Origin: Clostridia bacterium
GTDB lineage: Bacteria; Bacillota; Clostridia; Oscillospirales; Butyricicoccaceae
Direction of reading: 5' to 3'
DNA length: 64,000 nt
Assembly (NCBI GenBank): GCA_017408485.1
Contig: JAFQUM010000014.1
Coordinates: forward strand, 1-64,000
Numbering within the stretch: the first letter of the stretch is position 1; the number at the start of each line of letters is the position of its first letter. The notes beneath the pieces are model-generated. The model did no database searches and was not told the origin of the DNA. It saw nothing but the letters and a program-made list of their open reading frames with translations. This document shows positions 34,375 through 43,625 of this stretch, in pieces. The position numbers and the translations under genes are program-made.

Positions 34375-35250
34375 ATGAAAAACACAGTAGTCGCATTGGG
34401 CTTTTTTGACGGGGTCCACATAGGACACAAAAGAATACTTGAAACTGCCGTGCGCATTGCCAAAGAAAAAGACTGCATTCCCGCAGCTTGCACCTTTGAC
34501 ATTCACCCCCGCGCATTTGTTCACGGGGTTGCACCCGCAATGCTTTGCACACTAAATCAGCGTGTTGAGCTTATAAAGGCTCAGGGTATAGAGCAGGTAG
34601 CCATACTTGAGTTCAATGAGAAAATGGCCTCAATGACACCATCTGAGTTTGCCACATTGCTGAAGGAAAAATATAATTGCAAATATGCCGTTTGCGGTAA
34701 GAACTTCCGCTTTGGTTACAAGGCACAAGGCACTCCCGAAAGCCTTCAGGAATACGGCATAGAGGCTATCATCTGCGACCATGTTGAAGATGATGGCGGT
34801 GTGGTATCCTCAACACGAATCCGCAAGCTGCTTACCGAAGGCGACGCTGTGTATGCCGCCCGTCTTTTAGACAGACCATATACCCTAACGGGCAAGGTGG
34901 TCGACGGCTTTAAGCTGGGCAGACAGATGGGCAGACCAACTATGAACCTCAAACCGGATAGCGGGCTTTTGATACCGCAAAATGGCGTGTACGCATCAAG
35001 GGTGGAGATCGATACAAACACCTATGATTCCATAACTAATATCGGCACACGCCCAACCTTTTCAAGTGACGATATCATATCCATCGAAACCCATATTTTA
35101 GGCTTTTCGGAAATGATATACGGCAAGTATGTCAGCCTTCAGCTGATCGAAAAGGTGCGCGGCGAAAGGGTATATGCGGATTACAATGAACTGATAGAGC
35201 AGATAAACAAGGATATAGAGAAAACCGAGGCGATCCTGAAAAGGGGATGA
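34375..35250 (+). CDS. ribF: Bifunctional riboflavin kinase/FAD synthetase
   Basis: The 291-aa protein has the adenylyltransferase motif GFFDGVHIGHKRIL, SSTRIRKLL, and the riboflavin kinase domain (GKVVDGFKLGRQMGRPTMNL, and NIGTRPTF). It makes FMN and FAD from riboflavin. The start at 34,375 has AGGG about ten bases upstream and lies five bases after the truB stop. Confidence 0.95.
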   Translation: MKNTVVALGFFDGVHIGHKRILETAVRIAKEKDCIPAACTFDIHPRAFVHGVAPAMLCTLNQRVELIKAQGIEQVAILEFNEKMASMTPSEFATLLKEKYNCKYAVCGKNFRFGYKAQGTPESLQEYGIEAIICDHVEDDGGVVSSTRIRKLLTEGDAVYAARLLDRPYTLTGKVVDGFKLGRQMGRPTMNLKPDSGLLIPQNGVYASRVEIDTNTYDSITNIGTRPTFSSDDIISIETHILGFSEMIYGKYVSLQLIEKVRGERVYADYNELIEQINKDIEKTEAILKRG

Positions 35251-35254
35251 ATTG

Positions 35255-36736
35255 ATGAGCGATTTTTGGGCAGGGGTACAGATATGGTTCCAGAACTTTA
35301 ACGCCCGCTATGGAGTAGCGGCGCTTATTTGCCTTGGAGTTTTGGTGCTTGCCCTTTTTATGTATACTATCATTAAAACGGTCATAGCGGGTCAGAGCAA
35401 GGAACGAAAGGTTCAGCTGCGGGCAAAAATGGCGGATGAAAAGATCCGCCTCAGGGCGGCAGAGAGCCTTGCTGATATGATAAGCTATCAAACCACACCC
35501 GATGACCGTAATGAGCTTAAACGGCTCATATCGTACATAAAAAAGCGTTATCCCAAGCTTTTTGCCGAGGCGGAGATAGAAAACAGTGATTGCGGCTTGC
35601 TTTTCTGCCTTAAAACAAAAAACAACCTCAAAAAGCCTCTGCTTTTCTGCGGACATCTTGATGTTGTGCCCGCGGGAGAGGGTTGGAAGCATCCTCCCTT
35701 CGGCGGCAAGAGCGACGGCGGCAAGATCTACGGCAGAGGCGCTTGCGATTGCAAGGGACCCGTTACCGCAATGCTTGAAGCTATTGAATCACTGCTTTGC
35801 GAGGGGGACAGACCCCAGCGTGATTTATGGTTTGCCTTTGGCGGTGACGAAGAGACGGGGGGCGAGCAGGGCGCGGCGGTATTTGCCGAGCTGCTTGAGA
35901 AAAAAGGAGTTACCTTTGACCTGATCCTTGACGAGGGCGGATATATTGCAAAGAGTCATTCCGATAGCAAGGACTTTCCCATTGCCCTTATTGGTGTAGG
36001 CGAAAAGCAAAGCTGTTATTTCAATCTGAAGGCGTCGGGTCAGGGCGGTCATAGCGGAATGCCGAGAGGCAGAACAGCGTTAGGCGCGCTTGCCGAGGCG
36101 GTCTGTCGTATAGAAATGATAGGCAACAAGAAAAAGCTGACCCCTATGGCAAAGAGGTTTTTGGTTCAGTCTATGCCCGCAATGAGCTTCAGCAAACGAT
36201 ATTTAGTTGCAAATATGCCCTTTACCCGTCCATTTTTGAAAAAGGCATTTGTCAATGATTTTGAGGTCTCATCACTGATGGGAAGCACCCTGGTTCCCAC
36301 CCGAGTTCAGGGAAGTGATGCTGATAATATGCTTGTATCAACAGCAGAATGCGTGGTCAATGCCCAGCTGATGCCAAGTCAGAGCGCAGAAAAGACCTTA
36401 GCATTCCTTAAGCGCTTGGTGGCGGATCTGGATATTGAGGTCACAATGAGCGGTGCTACAGAGAAGGTCAAGCTGACAAGCACCGACAGTGAGATGTATA
36501 AGACCCTTTGTGAGGTGCTTAAAGAGAGATATCCGGGTATTCCTTGCCTTGAATGGATATCCTCAGGCTGCAGTGATGCCGCCCATTATGGCAATCTCAG
36601 CGATAGTATTTTATATTTTACACCTATAGTTATGGAGAAGAAGACGGCATTTTCGGCCCACGGCGCAGAGGAGCGTATCAGCGAGGAATCCCTCGGCGCC
36701 GCAGTGGAAATATATAAGAAACTGATGGTGATATAA
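35255..36736 (+). CDS. Membrane-anchored M20 peptidase (PepV-like)
   Basis: The 493-aa protein begins with a transmembrane helix (about residues 20-45) and has the M20 metal site: GHLDVVPAGEGW, GRGACDCKGP, GDEETGGEQG, DEGG and the last histidine in FSAHGAEERI. PepV-like enzymes are Zn-dependent dipeptidases; a membrane anchor is uncommon and would place the catalytic domain outside or at the membrane. It begins five bases after ribF and ends touching the next gene. Confidence 0.85.
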   Translation: MSDFWAGVQIWFQNFNARYGVAALICLGVLVLALFMYTIIKTVIAGQSKERKVQLRAKMADEKIRLRAAESLADMISYQTTPDDRNELKRLISYIKKRYPKLFAEAEIENSDCGLLFCLKTKNNLKKPLLFCGHLDVVPAGEGWKHPPFGGKSDGGKIYGRGACDCKGPVTAMLEAIESLLCEGDRPQRDLWFAFGGDEETGGEQGAAVFAELLEKKGVTFDLILDEGGYIAKSHSDSKDFPIALIGVGEKQSCYFNLKASGQGGHSGMPRGRTALGALAEAVCRIEMIGNKKKLTPMAKRFLVQSMPAMSFSKRYLVANMPFTRPFLKKAFVNDFEVSSLMGSTLVPTRVQGSDADNMLVSTAECVVNAQLMPSQSAEKTLAFLKRLVADLDIEVTMSGATEKVKLTSTDSEMYKTLCEVLKERYPGIPCLEWISSGCSDAAHYGNLSDSILYFTPIVMEKKTAFSAHGAEERISEESLGAAVEIYKKLMVI

Positions 36737-37614
36737 TGAGCAGAAGAAAAAGAAAGAACCAAATCGCCATAGTGCCTATTTTGTTGCTTGTTGTGGCGAT
36801 CGCACTCTTTGGATATTATTGGATAAACAAAGAGAAAGACGCACCTCCTGCAGTGTCCGCTGACAGCAGTCTTGTTATGCGGGTGATCGATGTGGGACAG
36901 GGTGACAGCATACTTCTTTGCTGCGACAATGAATATATGCTTGTTGATTGCGGCGAAAAATACGAGGTAGAAGCTGTGCTTGAGCAGCTTGAAGGTGTGG
37001 AAAGCCTCAAATACCTTGTTGCGACCCATCCTCATACCGACCATATGGGCGGTGTTGTGACGGTTATGCAGACAATTAAGCCTGAGCTTTTCTTGATGCC
37101 GGAAAAAGAGCATACATCCATTGCCTTTAAGGAGATGCTTGACACGGTGGAGGAGCTGGAGATAGATGCCGCATACGCCTATGCGGGGGACGAATATACT
37201 CTTGGCAGTGCGAGAATTACCATTGTTTCCCCTGAGGAGGGAGCAAAGGAGAGCGACCTTAACAACAACTCGGTGGTAATGCTTGTGCAGTACGGTGATG
37301 TGAGCATTTTGCTGACAGGTGATTCCGAAGCAAAGATGGAAAGGCAGTATGTCAAGCGCCTTGACGGCAAGGTGGACATTTATAAGGTGGCACATCACGG
37401 AAGCGACACCAGCAATACCGAAGCGCTTTTGTCGGTCATCAAGCCTACATATGCCGCCATCAGCTGTGGTGAGGGCAATCAGTTTGGACATCCCATCAAG
37501 TCGGTTATGGATACCTTGAATAAGTATTGCGAAAGCGTTTACCGCACCGATGAGAGCGGGGATATCACCTTCACCGTCAAGGAGGGAAAGATAGATGTCA
37601 CAACCGAACGGTAA
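36736..37614 (+). CDS. ComEC-like secreted metallo-beta-lactamase hydrolase
   Basis: A 292-aa protein with an N-terminal signal anchor (about 10-28) and a metallo-beta-lactamase domain of the ComEC type: VIDVGQGDSILL, ATHPHTDHMGG with the metal ligands, LTGDSEAKME and KVAHHGSDTSN. It resembles the nuclease domain of the DNA-uptake channel ComEC without the channel part, so it may degrade extracellular DNA or act on another phosphoester. A DUF3006 gene overlaps its end, a frequent pair. Confidence 0.88.
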   Translation: MSRRKRKNQIAIVPILLLVVAIALFGYYWINKEKDAPPAVSADSSLVMRVIDVGQGDSILLCCDNEYMLVDCGEKYEVEAVLEQLEGVESLKYLVATHPHTDHMGGVVTVMQTIKPELFLMPEKEHTSIAFKEMLDTVEELEIDAAYAYAGDEYTLGSARITIVSPEEGAKESDLNNNSVVMLVQYGDVSILLTGDSEAKMERQYVKRLDGKVDIYKVAHHGSDTSNTEALLSVIKPTYAAISCGEGNQFGHPIKSVMDTLNKYCESVYRTDESGDITFTVKEGKIDVTTER

Positions 37615-37822
37615 ATATACTATAGACCGCCGAGAGGGCAATGTTTGGGTGCTTGAGTTTGAGGATGGAAGGATATACCATTTTGATTCAGTGCCCGAAG
37701 GAGCAAAAGAGGGGGACAGGGTTATCAAGGACTTCGATACGCTGACCCTTGAGCCCGCTTTGCAGAGCGAAAGAGAGCAGATAAAGAGCCGAATGGACAG
37801 ATTGTTCAAAAAACGGAGGTAG
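37595..37822 (+). CDS. DUF3006 family protein
   Basis: The 75-aa acidic protein matches DUF3006: [18 protein letters not shown] then [11 protein letters not shown]. These small proteins accompany ComEC-type metallo-hydrolases in Firmicutes; their role is unknown. It overlaps the hydrolase gene by 20 bases. Confidence 0.8.
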   Translation: MSQPNGKYTIDRREGNVWVLEFEDGRIYHFDSVPEGAKEGDRVIKDFDTLTLEPALQSEREQIKSRMDRLFKKRR

Positions 37823-37823
37823 T

Positions 37824-38087
37824 ATGGAAAAGAAAAACTATGCCTTTATAAACCATAAGGATTGTGAGTATTTCCCTTGCCATAAAACAAACGATCCCGA
37901 GAACTTCAATTGCTTATTCTGCTATTGCCCCTTGTATGCACTGGGTGATGATTGCGGTGGCAATTTCTCTTACACAAACGGTTATAAGGATTGCTCAAAT
38001 TGCTTGGTTCCCCACAAAAGGGAGAATTACGATTATGTAAACAAAAAGCTTGGCGAGCTTTTTGAAAAGATGAAAAAACAAGATTAA
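37824..38087 (+). CDS. Cysteine-rich small domain protein
   Basis: An 87-aa protein with nine cysteines: [25 protein letters not shown] and [15 protein letters not shown]. This is the cysteine-rich small domain (PF04071-like), probably a metal or Fe-S site. It follows DUF3006 by two bases and ends before a strong terminator, so it closes the long operon. Confidence 0.8.
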   Translation: MEKKNYAFINHKDCEYFPCHKTNDPENFNCLFCYCPLYALGDDCGGNFSYTNGYKDCSNCLVPHKRENYDYVNKKLGELFEKMKKQD

Positions 38088-38088
38088 T

Positions 38089-38129
38089 AAAAACGACGGC
38101 AACAGAAGTTCTGTTGCCGCCGTTTTTTG
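38089..38129. terminator. Terminator between convergent operons
   Basis: ACGACGGCAACAG and CTGTTGCCGCCGT pair with A-rich and T-rich flanks. It serves the plus-strand operon and also the convergent reductase gene. Confidence 0.85.
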
Positions 38130-38142
38130 TCAATATAAAAGA

Positions 38143-39834
38143 TTATTTATCCATACCGCAGGGGGTAGATGATTGAACAAGGCAACGGTCGGAATGCACA
38201 GTATCGTAAAAACGAAAACCGCCTGCAAAATTATATACATCAAAGCCGTAGCCTGACAGAATACGGGAGGCTATATAACTGCGGAGTCCGCTTTGGCATA
38301 TTACATAGACCGGTTTACCTTTTTCTATTTCTCCAATGCGTTGACGGAGCTCGTCAACCGGAATGTTAGAAAAACCTATTATGTGTCCCGATGCATATTC
38401 CTCAAAGGTTCGTGTGTCAAGAAGGGTGACACTTCCGTCACGGGGAAGGGTGGGCTCGTCTTCAAGATACCATTGCTTAACGATACCGCGGGCGATATTG
38501 TCTGCGATATAGCCTGCCATATTTACAGGGTCTTTTGCTGAGGAATAGGGGGGAGCATAGGCAAGGTCGATATGCTGAAGCTCGTGGGCTTTCATTTCTG
38601 CTCTGATGGCTGTAGCGAGAATATCGATTCTCTTATCCACGCCCTCATAACCTACGATCTGTGCGCCTAAAAGTCTCAAACTGCCTTTTTCAAAAAGGAT
38701 CTTTAAGGTCATAAGCTTGCCGCCGGGGTAATATCCTGCGTGATTCAAGGGGGAAAGTATAATTTTTTCATATTCAATGCCTGCATTTTTTGCCGAAGTT
38801 TCGTTTATTCCCGTGGTGGCAGCTGTAAGCTCAAAGACCTTGATTATACTGCTTCCTTGAGAACCTTGATATATACTGTCACCTCCGCAAATGTTGTCAG
38901 CGGCAATTCTTCCTTGCTTGTTGGCAGGACCCGCAAGAGAAATGAGTGCGTTTTGATCCGTTATAAAATGCCTGATCTGTACTGCATCGCCTACCGCATA
39001 TATATCAGGGTCGGATGTCTGCATACGCTCGTTGACCAATATACTGTCGCGTATGCCCAATTCAAGTCCTGCATTTTTTGCCAGCGTGCTTTCGGGTGTA
39101 ACACCGATTGCAAGGATCACCATATCGGCGGCTATGGCAGGGTTATCCTTTATGAGAACCTTGATCTTTCCGCTTTTTTCTTCGAAGCCTTCAACGGTGT
39201 AGCCCAAAGCAAGATCTACACCGTTGCGGCGCATTTCGTTGTGTATAAATGCCGCCATATCGCTGTCAAAGGGGTTCATAAGCTGACGGGGGCGTTGAAC
39301 GATAGTTACCTCAATGCCCAGATGCCGCAGATTTTCTGCAACCTCAAGGCTGATAAAGCCTCCGCCTGCAATAACTGCCGATTTTGGATGATGGGCATCT
39401 ATATAGCTTTTTATTTTAAGAGTATCCTCAACGGTGCGCAGTGTAAAGATCTTGTCTGAATCTATTCCCGACAGATTAGGTAATGTAGGTTTGGCACCGG
39501 GAGAAAGGAGAAGCTTGTCATATACATCTTCAAAAATCTCACCGCTATGTAGATTTTTGACGGTAACGGTTTTCTTATCTGGGTCAAGGGAGATTACCTC
39601 GTGGTTGGTTTTTACTTCTACGCGAAATCGTGAATAAAAGCTCTCAGGGGTTTGCAGAGTAAGCTCTTCGGGGTCGGTGATGACACCGCCGATATAATAC
39701 GGTAATCCGCAATTTGCATACGAAATATAGCCGGAACGCTCGTAAATGGTAATTTCCGCACTTTCATCGAGTCTGCGTATTCTCGCCGCGGCGGTGGCGC
39801 CGCCGGCAACACCGCCAACGATAATAACCTTCAT
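38143..39834 (-). CDS. CoA-disulfide reductase with C-terminal rhodanese domain
   Basis: The 563-aa flavoprotein has the FAD site VIIVGGVAGGATAAARIRR, the single redox cysteine in SYANCGLPYYIGG (C42) and the second nucleotide motif VIAGGGFISLEVAENL. Its last 100 residues form a rhodanese domain with the active loop ICQSGLRS. This fusion (CoADR-RHD) reduces CoA disulfides, persulfides or polysulfides with NAD(P)H. A single-domain rhodanese gene lies directly upstream and shares its last base region, so sulfane-sulfur handling is likely. Confidence 0.92.
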   Translation of the reverse strand: MKVIIVGGVAGGATAAARIRRLDESAEITIYERSGYISYANCGLPYYIGGVITDPEELTLQTPESFYSRFRVEVKTNHEVISLDPDKKTVTVKNLHSGEIFEDVYDKLLLSPGAKPTLPNLSGIDSDKIFTLRTVEDTLKIKSYIDAHHPKSAVIAGGGFISLEVAENLRHLGIEVTIVQRPRQLMNPFDSDMAAFIHNEMRRNGVDLALGYTVEGFEEKSGKIKVLIKDNPAIAADMVILAIGVTPESTLAKNAGLELGIRDSILVNERMQTSDPDIYAVGDAVQIRHFITDQNALISLAGPANKQGRIAADNICGGDSIYQGSQGSSIIKVFELTAATTGINETSAKNAGIEYEKIILSPLNHAGYYPGGKLMTLKILFEKGSLRLLGAQIVGYEGVDKRIDILATAIRAEMKAHELQHIDLAYAPPYSSAKDPVNMAGYIADNIARGIVKQWYLEDEPTLPRDGSVTLLDTRTFEEYASGHIIGFSNIPVDELRQRIGEIEKGKPVYVICQSGLRSYIASRILSGYGFDVYNFAGGFRFYDTVHSDRCLVQSSTPCGMDK

Positions 39835-40154
39835 TAGTATTCCACCTTTCCTTTATATGCTGAAATGCCGCCGATGTCTTTGACATTTGAGAAACCGAGG
39901 TCTTTAAGCTCTGCTGCTGCTTGAGCACTTCTTGCCCCGCTGCGGCAATAAACAAACAGGGGAGTAGATTTGTTTTCAAACAATTCTTCTGCTCTGTAAA
40001 TATTGTGGAGGGGAAGATTTACGCTTTTGGGAATATGCCCCTCATTGTATTCTTCGGGAGTGCGGACGTCAAGAAGAACTCCGTCGGGAGTGCTTAAAAA
40101 CTCCTCAATGCTGCGGTTTATATCGCTGTTTCTGAAAAATCCGAATAAACTCAT
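39834..40154 (-). CDS. Single-domain rhodanese
   Basis: A 106-aa protein with DVRTPEEYNEGHIPKSVNLP and the active-site loop VYCRSGARS. It should carry sulfane sulfur as a cysteine persulfide. Its stop touches the start of the CoA-disulfide reductase gene, so the two are one operon. Confidence 0.9.
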   Translation of the reverse strand: MSLFGFFRNSDINRSIEEFLSTPDGVLLDVRTPEEYNEGHIPKSVNLPLHNIYRAEELFENKSTPLFVYCRSGARSAQAAAELKDLGFSNVKDIGGISAYKGKVEY

Positions 40155-40222
40155 TGTCCCACATCCTTTTACTTTTTGATTATAGTATATCCGTAAAAAA
40201 GAGGTTCTTCCGTGATTATATC

Positions 40223-40260
40223 ACAAAAACGGCGGAAACCGTTATGGTCACCGCCGCTTT
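40223..40260 (-). terminator. Terminator after the sigma/anti-sigma operon
   Basis: AAGCGGCGGTGACC and GGTTTCCGCCGTTTTT (minus strand) form a GC-rich stem with a T-run, 13 bases after the anti-sigma gene. Confidence 0.75.
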
Positions 40261-40272
40261 GGCTTAAAAATA

Positions 40273-41901
40273 TCAATCGTCACGCTCTTTTTCAAAATCG
40301 ATAACTGTACCTGTTTTTGCGTTTATTTCAACCGAATATTCATATCCGTCTGCTTCAAACTCTACTTCGTATAGGCACTTGCCGTTTTCACAGTCGAAAG
40401 TTACGTCGGTTAAGTGCTTATCAAAAGCGGTATCGGAGTAGGCAAGCCCTGCTTTATCAAAGGCGAGCCTTATAGCTTCTTCCTTGGTTATGACTGCTTG
40501 GTCGTTTCCGTTTCCAATGTCATCAGGCTTGCCGTATTGATTTCCTTGGCCACTGTGGTTACCCTGATTGCCTTTACCGTCACCGTCGGCGATCTCACGG
40601 TCAAACTCAATGATCTTTCCGTCGTTGCCGTCAACGGTAACCTCATATTCCCAATGCCCGCAGATGAACTCTATTTCATATTGCCATTTTCCGTCATCAT
40701 ATTCAAACTCGTTTTTGATGAGGGTAATGCCGTCAAGAGATGCGTTGATTCTTGCGAGAGCGGCATCGAGAGCTTTTTCATGGCCGATCGGCTTTACACC
40801 TTCGGGAAGATCGGGATTAAAGTCGGGAATATCAGGGGTCTCGGGACGGGTGGCGGGGTCAGCGGGAGTGTCAGGCGTTACGGCCGCATCGGGTCTTCCG
40901 TTGCCGTCATAGTCCTTTTCTACCTTGATAATATTGCCGCTTATTGCATCAACATCAACATCATATTCTATGGAACCGATATAAAACTCAACTTCATAAA
41001 TTGCCTTGCCGTCACCAAAATCAAACTCAGTCTTGATTCTTTCTGCCTTGTTGATACTTACGGCAGAGATGAGGGAAAACACGTGTTTTACGGCAATATC
41101 TTCAGCTTTTTCCTTTCCGATATATCTGCTTTCGGAAGGGGTGCCGCTGTTGATAATATTCTCGGAAGATATTTCTGCATTTTTCATCAGCAGATTAAGC
41201 TCGTGTACCGACAGCTTTGCAAGCTCCTCAAAGGTATAGTAGGGGTCGTTTGCGATTATCTCGTTTATAAAGTTTGCCTTGCCGCAGGAAATGTTGTTTT
41301 CCTGTGCCTGCTGCTGAAGCTGCTTGTTTTTATTGCGTACAGCCTGAGTGATGACTGCACCGTTAATACTGTCGCTTTCAAGAATCTTGCTGACTTCAGT
41401 GGTGAGCTTTTCCTGAATCTCTGCAGACTTGCCCTGGCTTTTTGCGTCAACCGAAATAAGCACCGAGTTGGTGTCGCTGTCAAGATATCCGTTTTTAAGC
41501 ATCGAGCCGATAAGGGCATTTACCGCCACATCAAGGCTTGTGCCCCGAAGAGACATATCTCCCACAACGATCTTTCCGTCGTCGTTGAGAGCCTTGACCT
41601 CAAGCACCTTCTCCTTACCGTTTATATCTATTTCGATTGAGGGATTGACATCAAGTGAAACCGTGCCCGCAACGGCATTTGCCGAATATTGCTGCCAACC
41701 GAATATACCGCCAAAAACAAGAAGCAGCATTGCGGCGGTTGCGGCAAGGGTCCTTATCCATATAGTCTTGTTTGATTTTTTAGTCATAGTAATTGCACTT
41801 CCTTTCTGCTCTTCGCAGTGGGAGAGAACAGAATCGAGCACATCGGGGGTGCGGGCTGAAAAAGCCTTGGATACCTTATTTTCAATTTCTTTGTTATTCA
41901 T
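40273..41901 (-). CDS. RsgI-like anti-sigma factor with three PepSY repeats
   Basis: The 542-aa protein has a cytosolic N-terminus, one transmembrane helix (about residues 50-70), an RsgI-like outer domain starting AGTVSLDVNPSIEIDINGKE, and three PepSY-like repeats toward the C-terminus (for example YEVEFYIGSIEYDVDVDA, YEIEFICGHWEYEVTVDG, YEVEFEADGYEYSVEINA), separated by a Pro/Asp/Thr linker and a Gly/Asn/Gln linker. It should hold the sigma factor at the membrane and release it on an outside signal. The start at 41,901 has GGAGG at ideal distance and overlaps the sigma gene end. Confidence 0.85.
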   Translation of the reverse strand: MNNKEIENKVSKAFSARTPDVLDSVLSHCEEQKGSAITMTKKSNKTIWIRTLAATAAMLLLVFGGIFGWQQYSANAVAGTVSLDVNPSIEIDINGKEKVLEVKALNDDGKIVVGDMSLRGTSLDVAVNALIGSMLKNGYLDSDTNSVLISVDAKSQGKSAEIQEKLTTEVSKILESDSINGAVITQAVRNKNKQLQQQAQENNISCGKANFINEIIANDPYYTFEELAKLSVHELNLLMKNAEISSENIINSGTPSESRYIGKEKAEDIAVKHVFSLISAVSINKAERIKTEFDFGDGKAIYEVEFYIGSIEYDVDVDAISGNIIKVEKDYDGNGRPDAAVTPDTPADPATRPETPDIPDFNPDLPEGVKPIGHEKALDAALARINASLDGITLIKNEFEYDDGKWQYEIEFICGHWEYEVTVDGNDGKIIEFDREIADGDGKGNQGNHSGQGNQYGKPDDIGNGNDQAVITKEEAIRLAFDKAGLAYSDTAFDKHLTDVTFDCENGKCLYEVEFEADGYEYSVEINAKTGTVIDFEKERDD

Positions 41902-42454
41902 AATGTTCCTCCTGCTGCAAATGGTTTCTGAGTTTTTTGATCGCCCTGTGATATTTGGAAAGCACAGTGGGGAGAGCCAAGTCAAGCATCTGTGCTATCT
42001 CGCGGTGCTTAAATCCGCTGAGGGCGTGCAAAATAAGGATCTGACGGGACTCATCATTAAGAAGCTTCATACACGCCTGCAGGACTATTCTGTCCTCGGC
42101 ACTTGCTTTGAAGTCGTCAAAGGCTTCATCCTTGCTTTCACCCTGTCTTGCGCGGTCACGAAGCACCTGAGTTGCAAGGTTTTTTGTGATGGTCATGATC
42201 CAAGCCATAGGCTTTCCGTTTGATTTGTAAAGGGAAGACGAGTTGTATATGCGGATAAAACAATCCTGCAGTACATCCTCCGCATCGGCGGAGTTCTTTA
42301 CGATTGAAAGAGCAAAGCCGTAGACCTGTTTTGAAGATGCGTGATAAAGCTTAGCAAGTGCGTCGCGATCGCCTTTTGCTATGCTCTGGATCAGCCCGTC
42401 AAGCTGCTCGGAATCGGTATGCTGTTTTTCGTCTGTAAGCATAAATATCAGCAT
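41894..42454 (-). CDS. ECF-type RNA polymerase sigma factor
   Basis: A 186-aa sigma-70 family protein: region 2 (ALSIVKNSADAEDVLQDCFI, then PMAWIMTITKNLA) and region 4 (ILILHALSGFKHREIAQMLD, LALPTVLSKYHRAIKKL). It is paired with the RsgI-like gene downstream, which overlaps it by 8 bases. The start at 42,454 is supported by AAAGGGA. The target genes are not visible here. Confidence 0.9.
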   Translation of the reverse strand: MLIFMLTDEKQHTDSEQLDGLIQSIAKGDRDALAKLYHASSKQVYGFALSIVKNSADAEDVLQDCFIRIYNSSSLYKSNGKPMAWIMTITKNLATQVLRDRARQGESKDEAFDDFKASAEDRIVLQACMKLLNDESRQILILHALSGFKHREIAQMLDLALPTVLSKYHRAIKKLRNHLQQEEHYE

Positions 42455-42579
42455 TTTTTCTGTCCCTTTCATTAATATAACGGAGAAAGCGTAGGTTTTA
42501 TTGCAACAAGAAATAAATTATTTTTAATATCTACAAAAATAGTATACATTAAAAACTCCTAATATGCAACTAAAAAGTA

Positions 42580-42615
42580 TAAAAGAAAGCCGTCGACGGA
42601 TTGCCGACGGCAGAA
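42580..42615 (-). terminator. Terminator of the phosphatase gene
   Basis: GCCGTCG (42,589-42,595) and CGACGGC (42,605-42,611) pair. On the minus strand the stem is followed by TTTCTTTT, right after the phosphatase stop. Confidence 0.7.
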
Positions 42616-42619
42616 AATC

Positions 42620-43069
42620 TCATATCAAGCTATCAAGCAGGGCAGTACAACCCTCCAGAATATCCGCATAGGTGACATCAAAATTGCCGTAATACCAAGG
42701 GTCTGCCACATTACCGCCGCGGTCGGTATAGTCAAGCAGCTTGTGCATTTTGTTCTGCGGATCTGTGCCTATCATACGAAGCATATTGCGGACATTGTTG
42801 TCGTCCATCAGGATAAACAAGTCCCAATTATCATAGTCGCTCTTTTTAAGCTGAACGGCATATTTTCCACTGCAATCGAGTCCGTGTCTTGCAAGCTCAG
42901 CGCGGGCAGGGGGATAAACAGGGTTGCCCAACTCCTCGGTGGATGTAGCGCAGGATGCCACAACAAAGCGGTCGGATACTCCCCGTTTTTTAATAAGATC
43001 CTTAAATATAAACTCTGCCATGGGACTGCGACATATGTTGCCGTGGCATACGAACATAATTTTAGTCAT
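42620..43069 (-). CDS. Low-molecular-weight protein tyrosine phosphatase
   Basis: The 149-aa protein begins MTKIMFVCHGNICRSPMAEF with the P-loop C-x5-R (C8-R14) and has the general-acid region DNNVRNM and DPWYYG near the C-terminus (the usual DPW motif). Such enzymes dephosphorylate tyrosine or arginine residues and affect capsule or stress systems. A broken copy of its first codons lies just upstream. Confidence 0.92.
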   Translation of the reverse strand: MTKIMFVCHGNICRSPMAEFIFKDLIKKRGVSDRFVVASCATSTEELGNPVYPPARAELARHGLDCSGKYAVQLKKSDYDNWDLFILMDDNNVRNMLRMIGTDPQNKMHKLLDYTDRGGNVADPWYYGNFDVTYADILEGCTALLDSLI

Positions 43070-43097
43070 AAGAATAGCCTCCTAAGATAATAAGAGA

Positions 43098-43215
43098 TAG
43101 TGAGCAGTCCGCCACCGCCGCGAGTGCGGCGGAACGAAATTGGCGGAATTGATTTCCGACAATTTCTATTAAATGAAGAGGGTCCCCATTGCGACCTGCC
43201 GCAATGGGAGAAGAC
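43098..43215. repeat. Structured intergenic repeat-like insertion
   Basis: This block carries CCGCCGC/GCGGCGG (about 43,112-43,130) and CCCATTGCG/CGCAATGGG-type (about 43,184-43,207) inverted repeats. It interrupts a copy of the phosphatase start codons exactly after the P-loop. It looks like a small REP- or MITE-type element, but only one copy is present in the window so its repeat nature is inferred. Confidence 0.4.
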
Positions 43216-43261
43216 GGCAGATATTCCCGTGGCATACGAACATAATTTTAATTCTTTCCAT
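43169..43261 (-). pseudogene. Broken second copy of the phosphatase 5' end
   Basis: On the minus strand the frame reads MERIKIMFVCHGNICR and then unrelated residues to a stop at 43,169. The shared part is 23 identical bases followed by five changes that are all synonymous (GGC/GGG, AAC/AAT, ATA/ATC, TGT/TGC, CGC/CGT), so both copies evolved under protein selection before one was cut. It is probably a former paralogue or an interrupted ancestor of the neighbouring gene. Confidence 0.6.
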
Positions 43262-43388
43262 AGCCAAACCGCCTTTACCTTGATTGAGATTATAATAGCA
43301 TAAAAAGGGGAGAGTATCAACCCAAGGCTTGAATGTTTAATACGAGTATAGTATAATCTTATCAGACAGAATAAAAAGGTGATAAAAT

Positions 43389-43625
43389 ATGAGCAAACAG
43401 AAAAATAATGAAAACCAGGTTCAGTATATGCCCATTGGCATGAGCATAGGTGTGGCGCTGGGTGTTGCAGTGGGTGCGTTTACCCATAATATTGCCCTTT
43501 GTATGTGCATGGGACTAAGCATTGGTATGGCGGTAGGTTGTGGTATCGATGCCAAAATCCGTAGCGCAAAGGAAGAAAAAACCAAAGAGGAAAACGATGG
43601 ACAGATAAAAGAGGAAGAAAAATAA
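43389..43625 (+). CDS. Small glycine-zipper membrane protein
   Basis: A 78-aa protein with two hydrophobic stretches rich in small residues (GMSIGVALGVAVGAFTHNIA, then MCMGLSIGMAVGCGID) and a charged tail. Glycine spacing suggests packed membrane helices. The frame ends in TAATG, which restarts the next gene. The function is unknown. Confidence 0.65.
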   Translation: MSKQKNNENQVQYMPIGMSIGVALGVAVGAFTHNIALCMCMGLSIGMAVGCGIDAKIRSAKEEKTKEENDGQIKEEEK

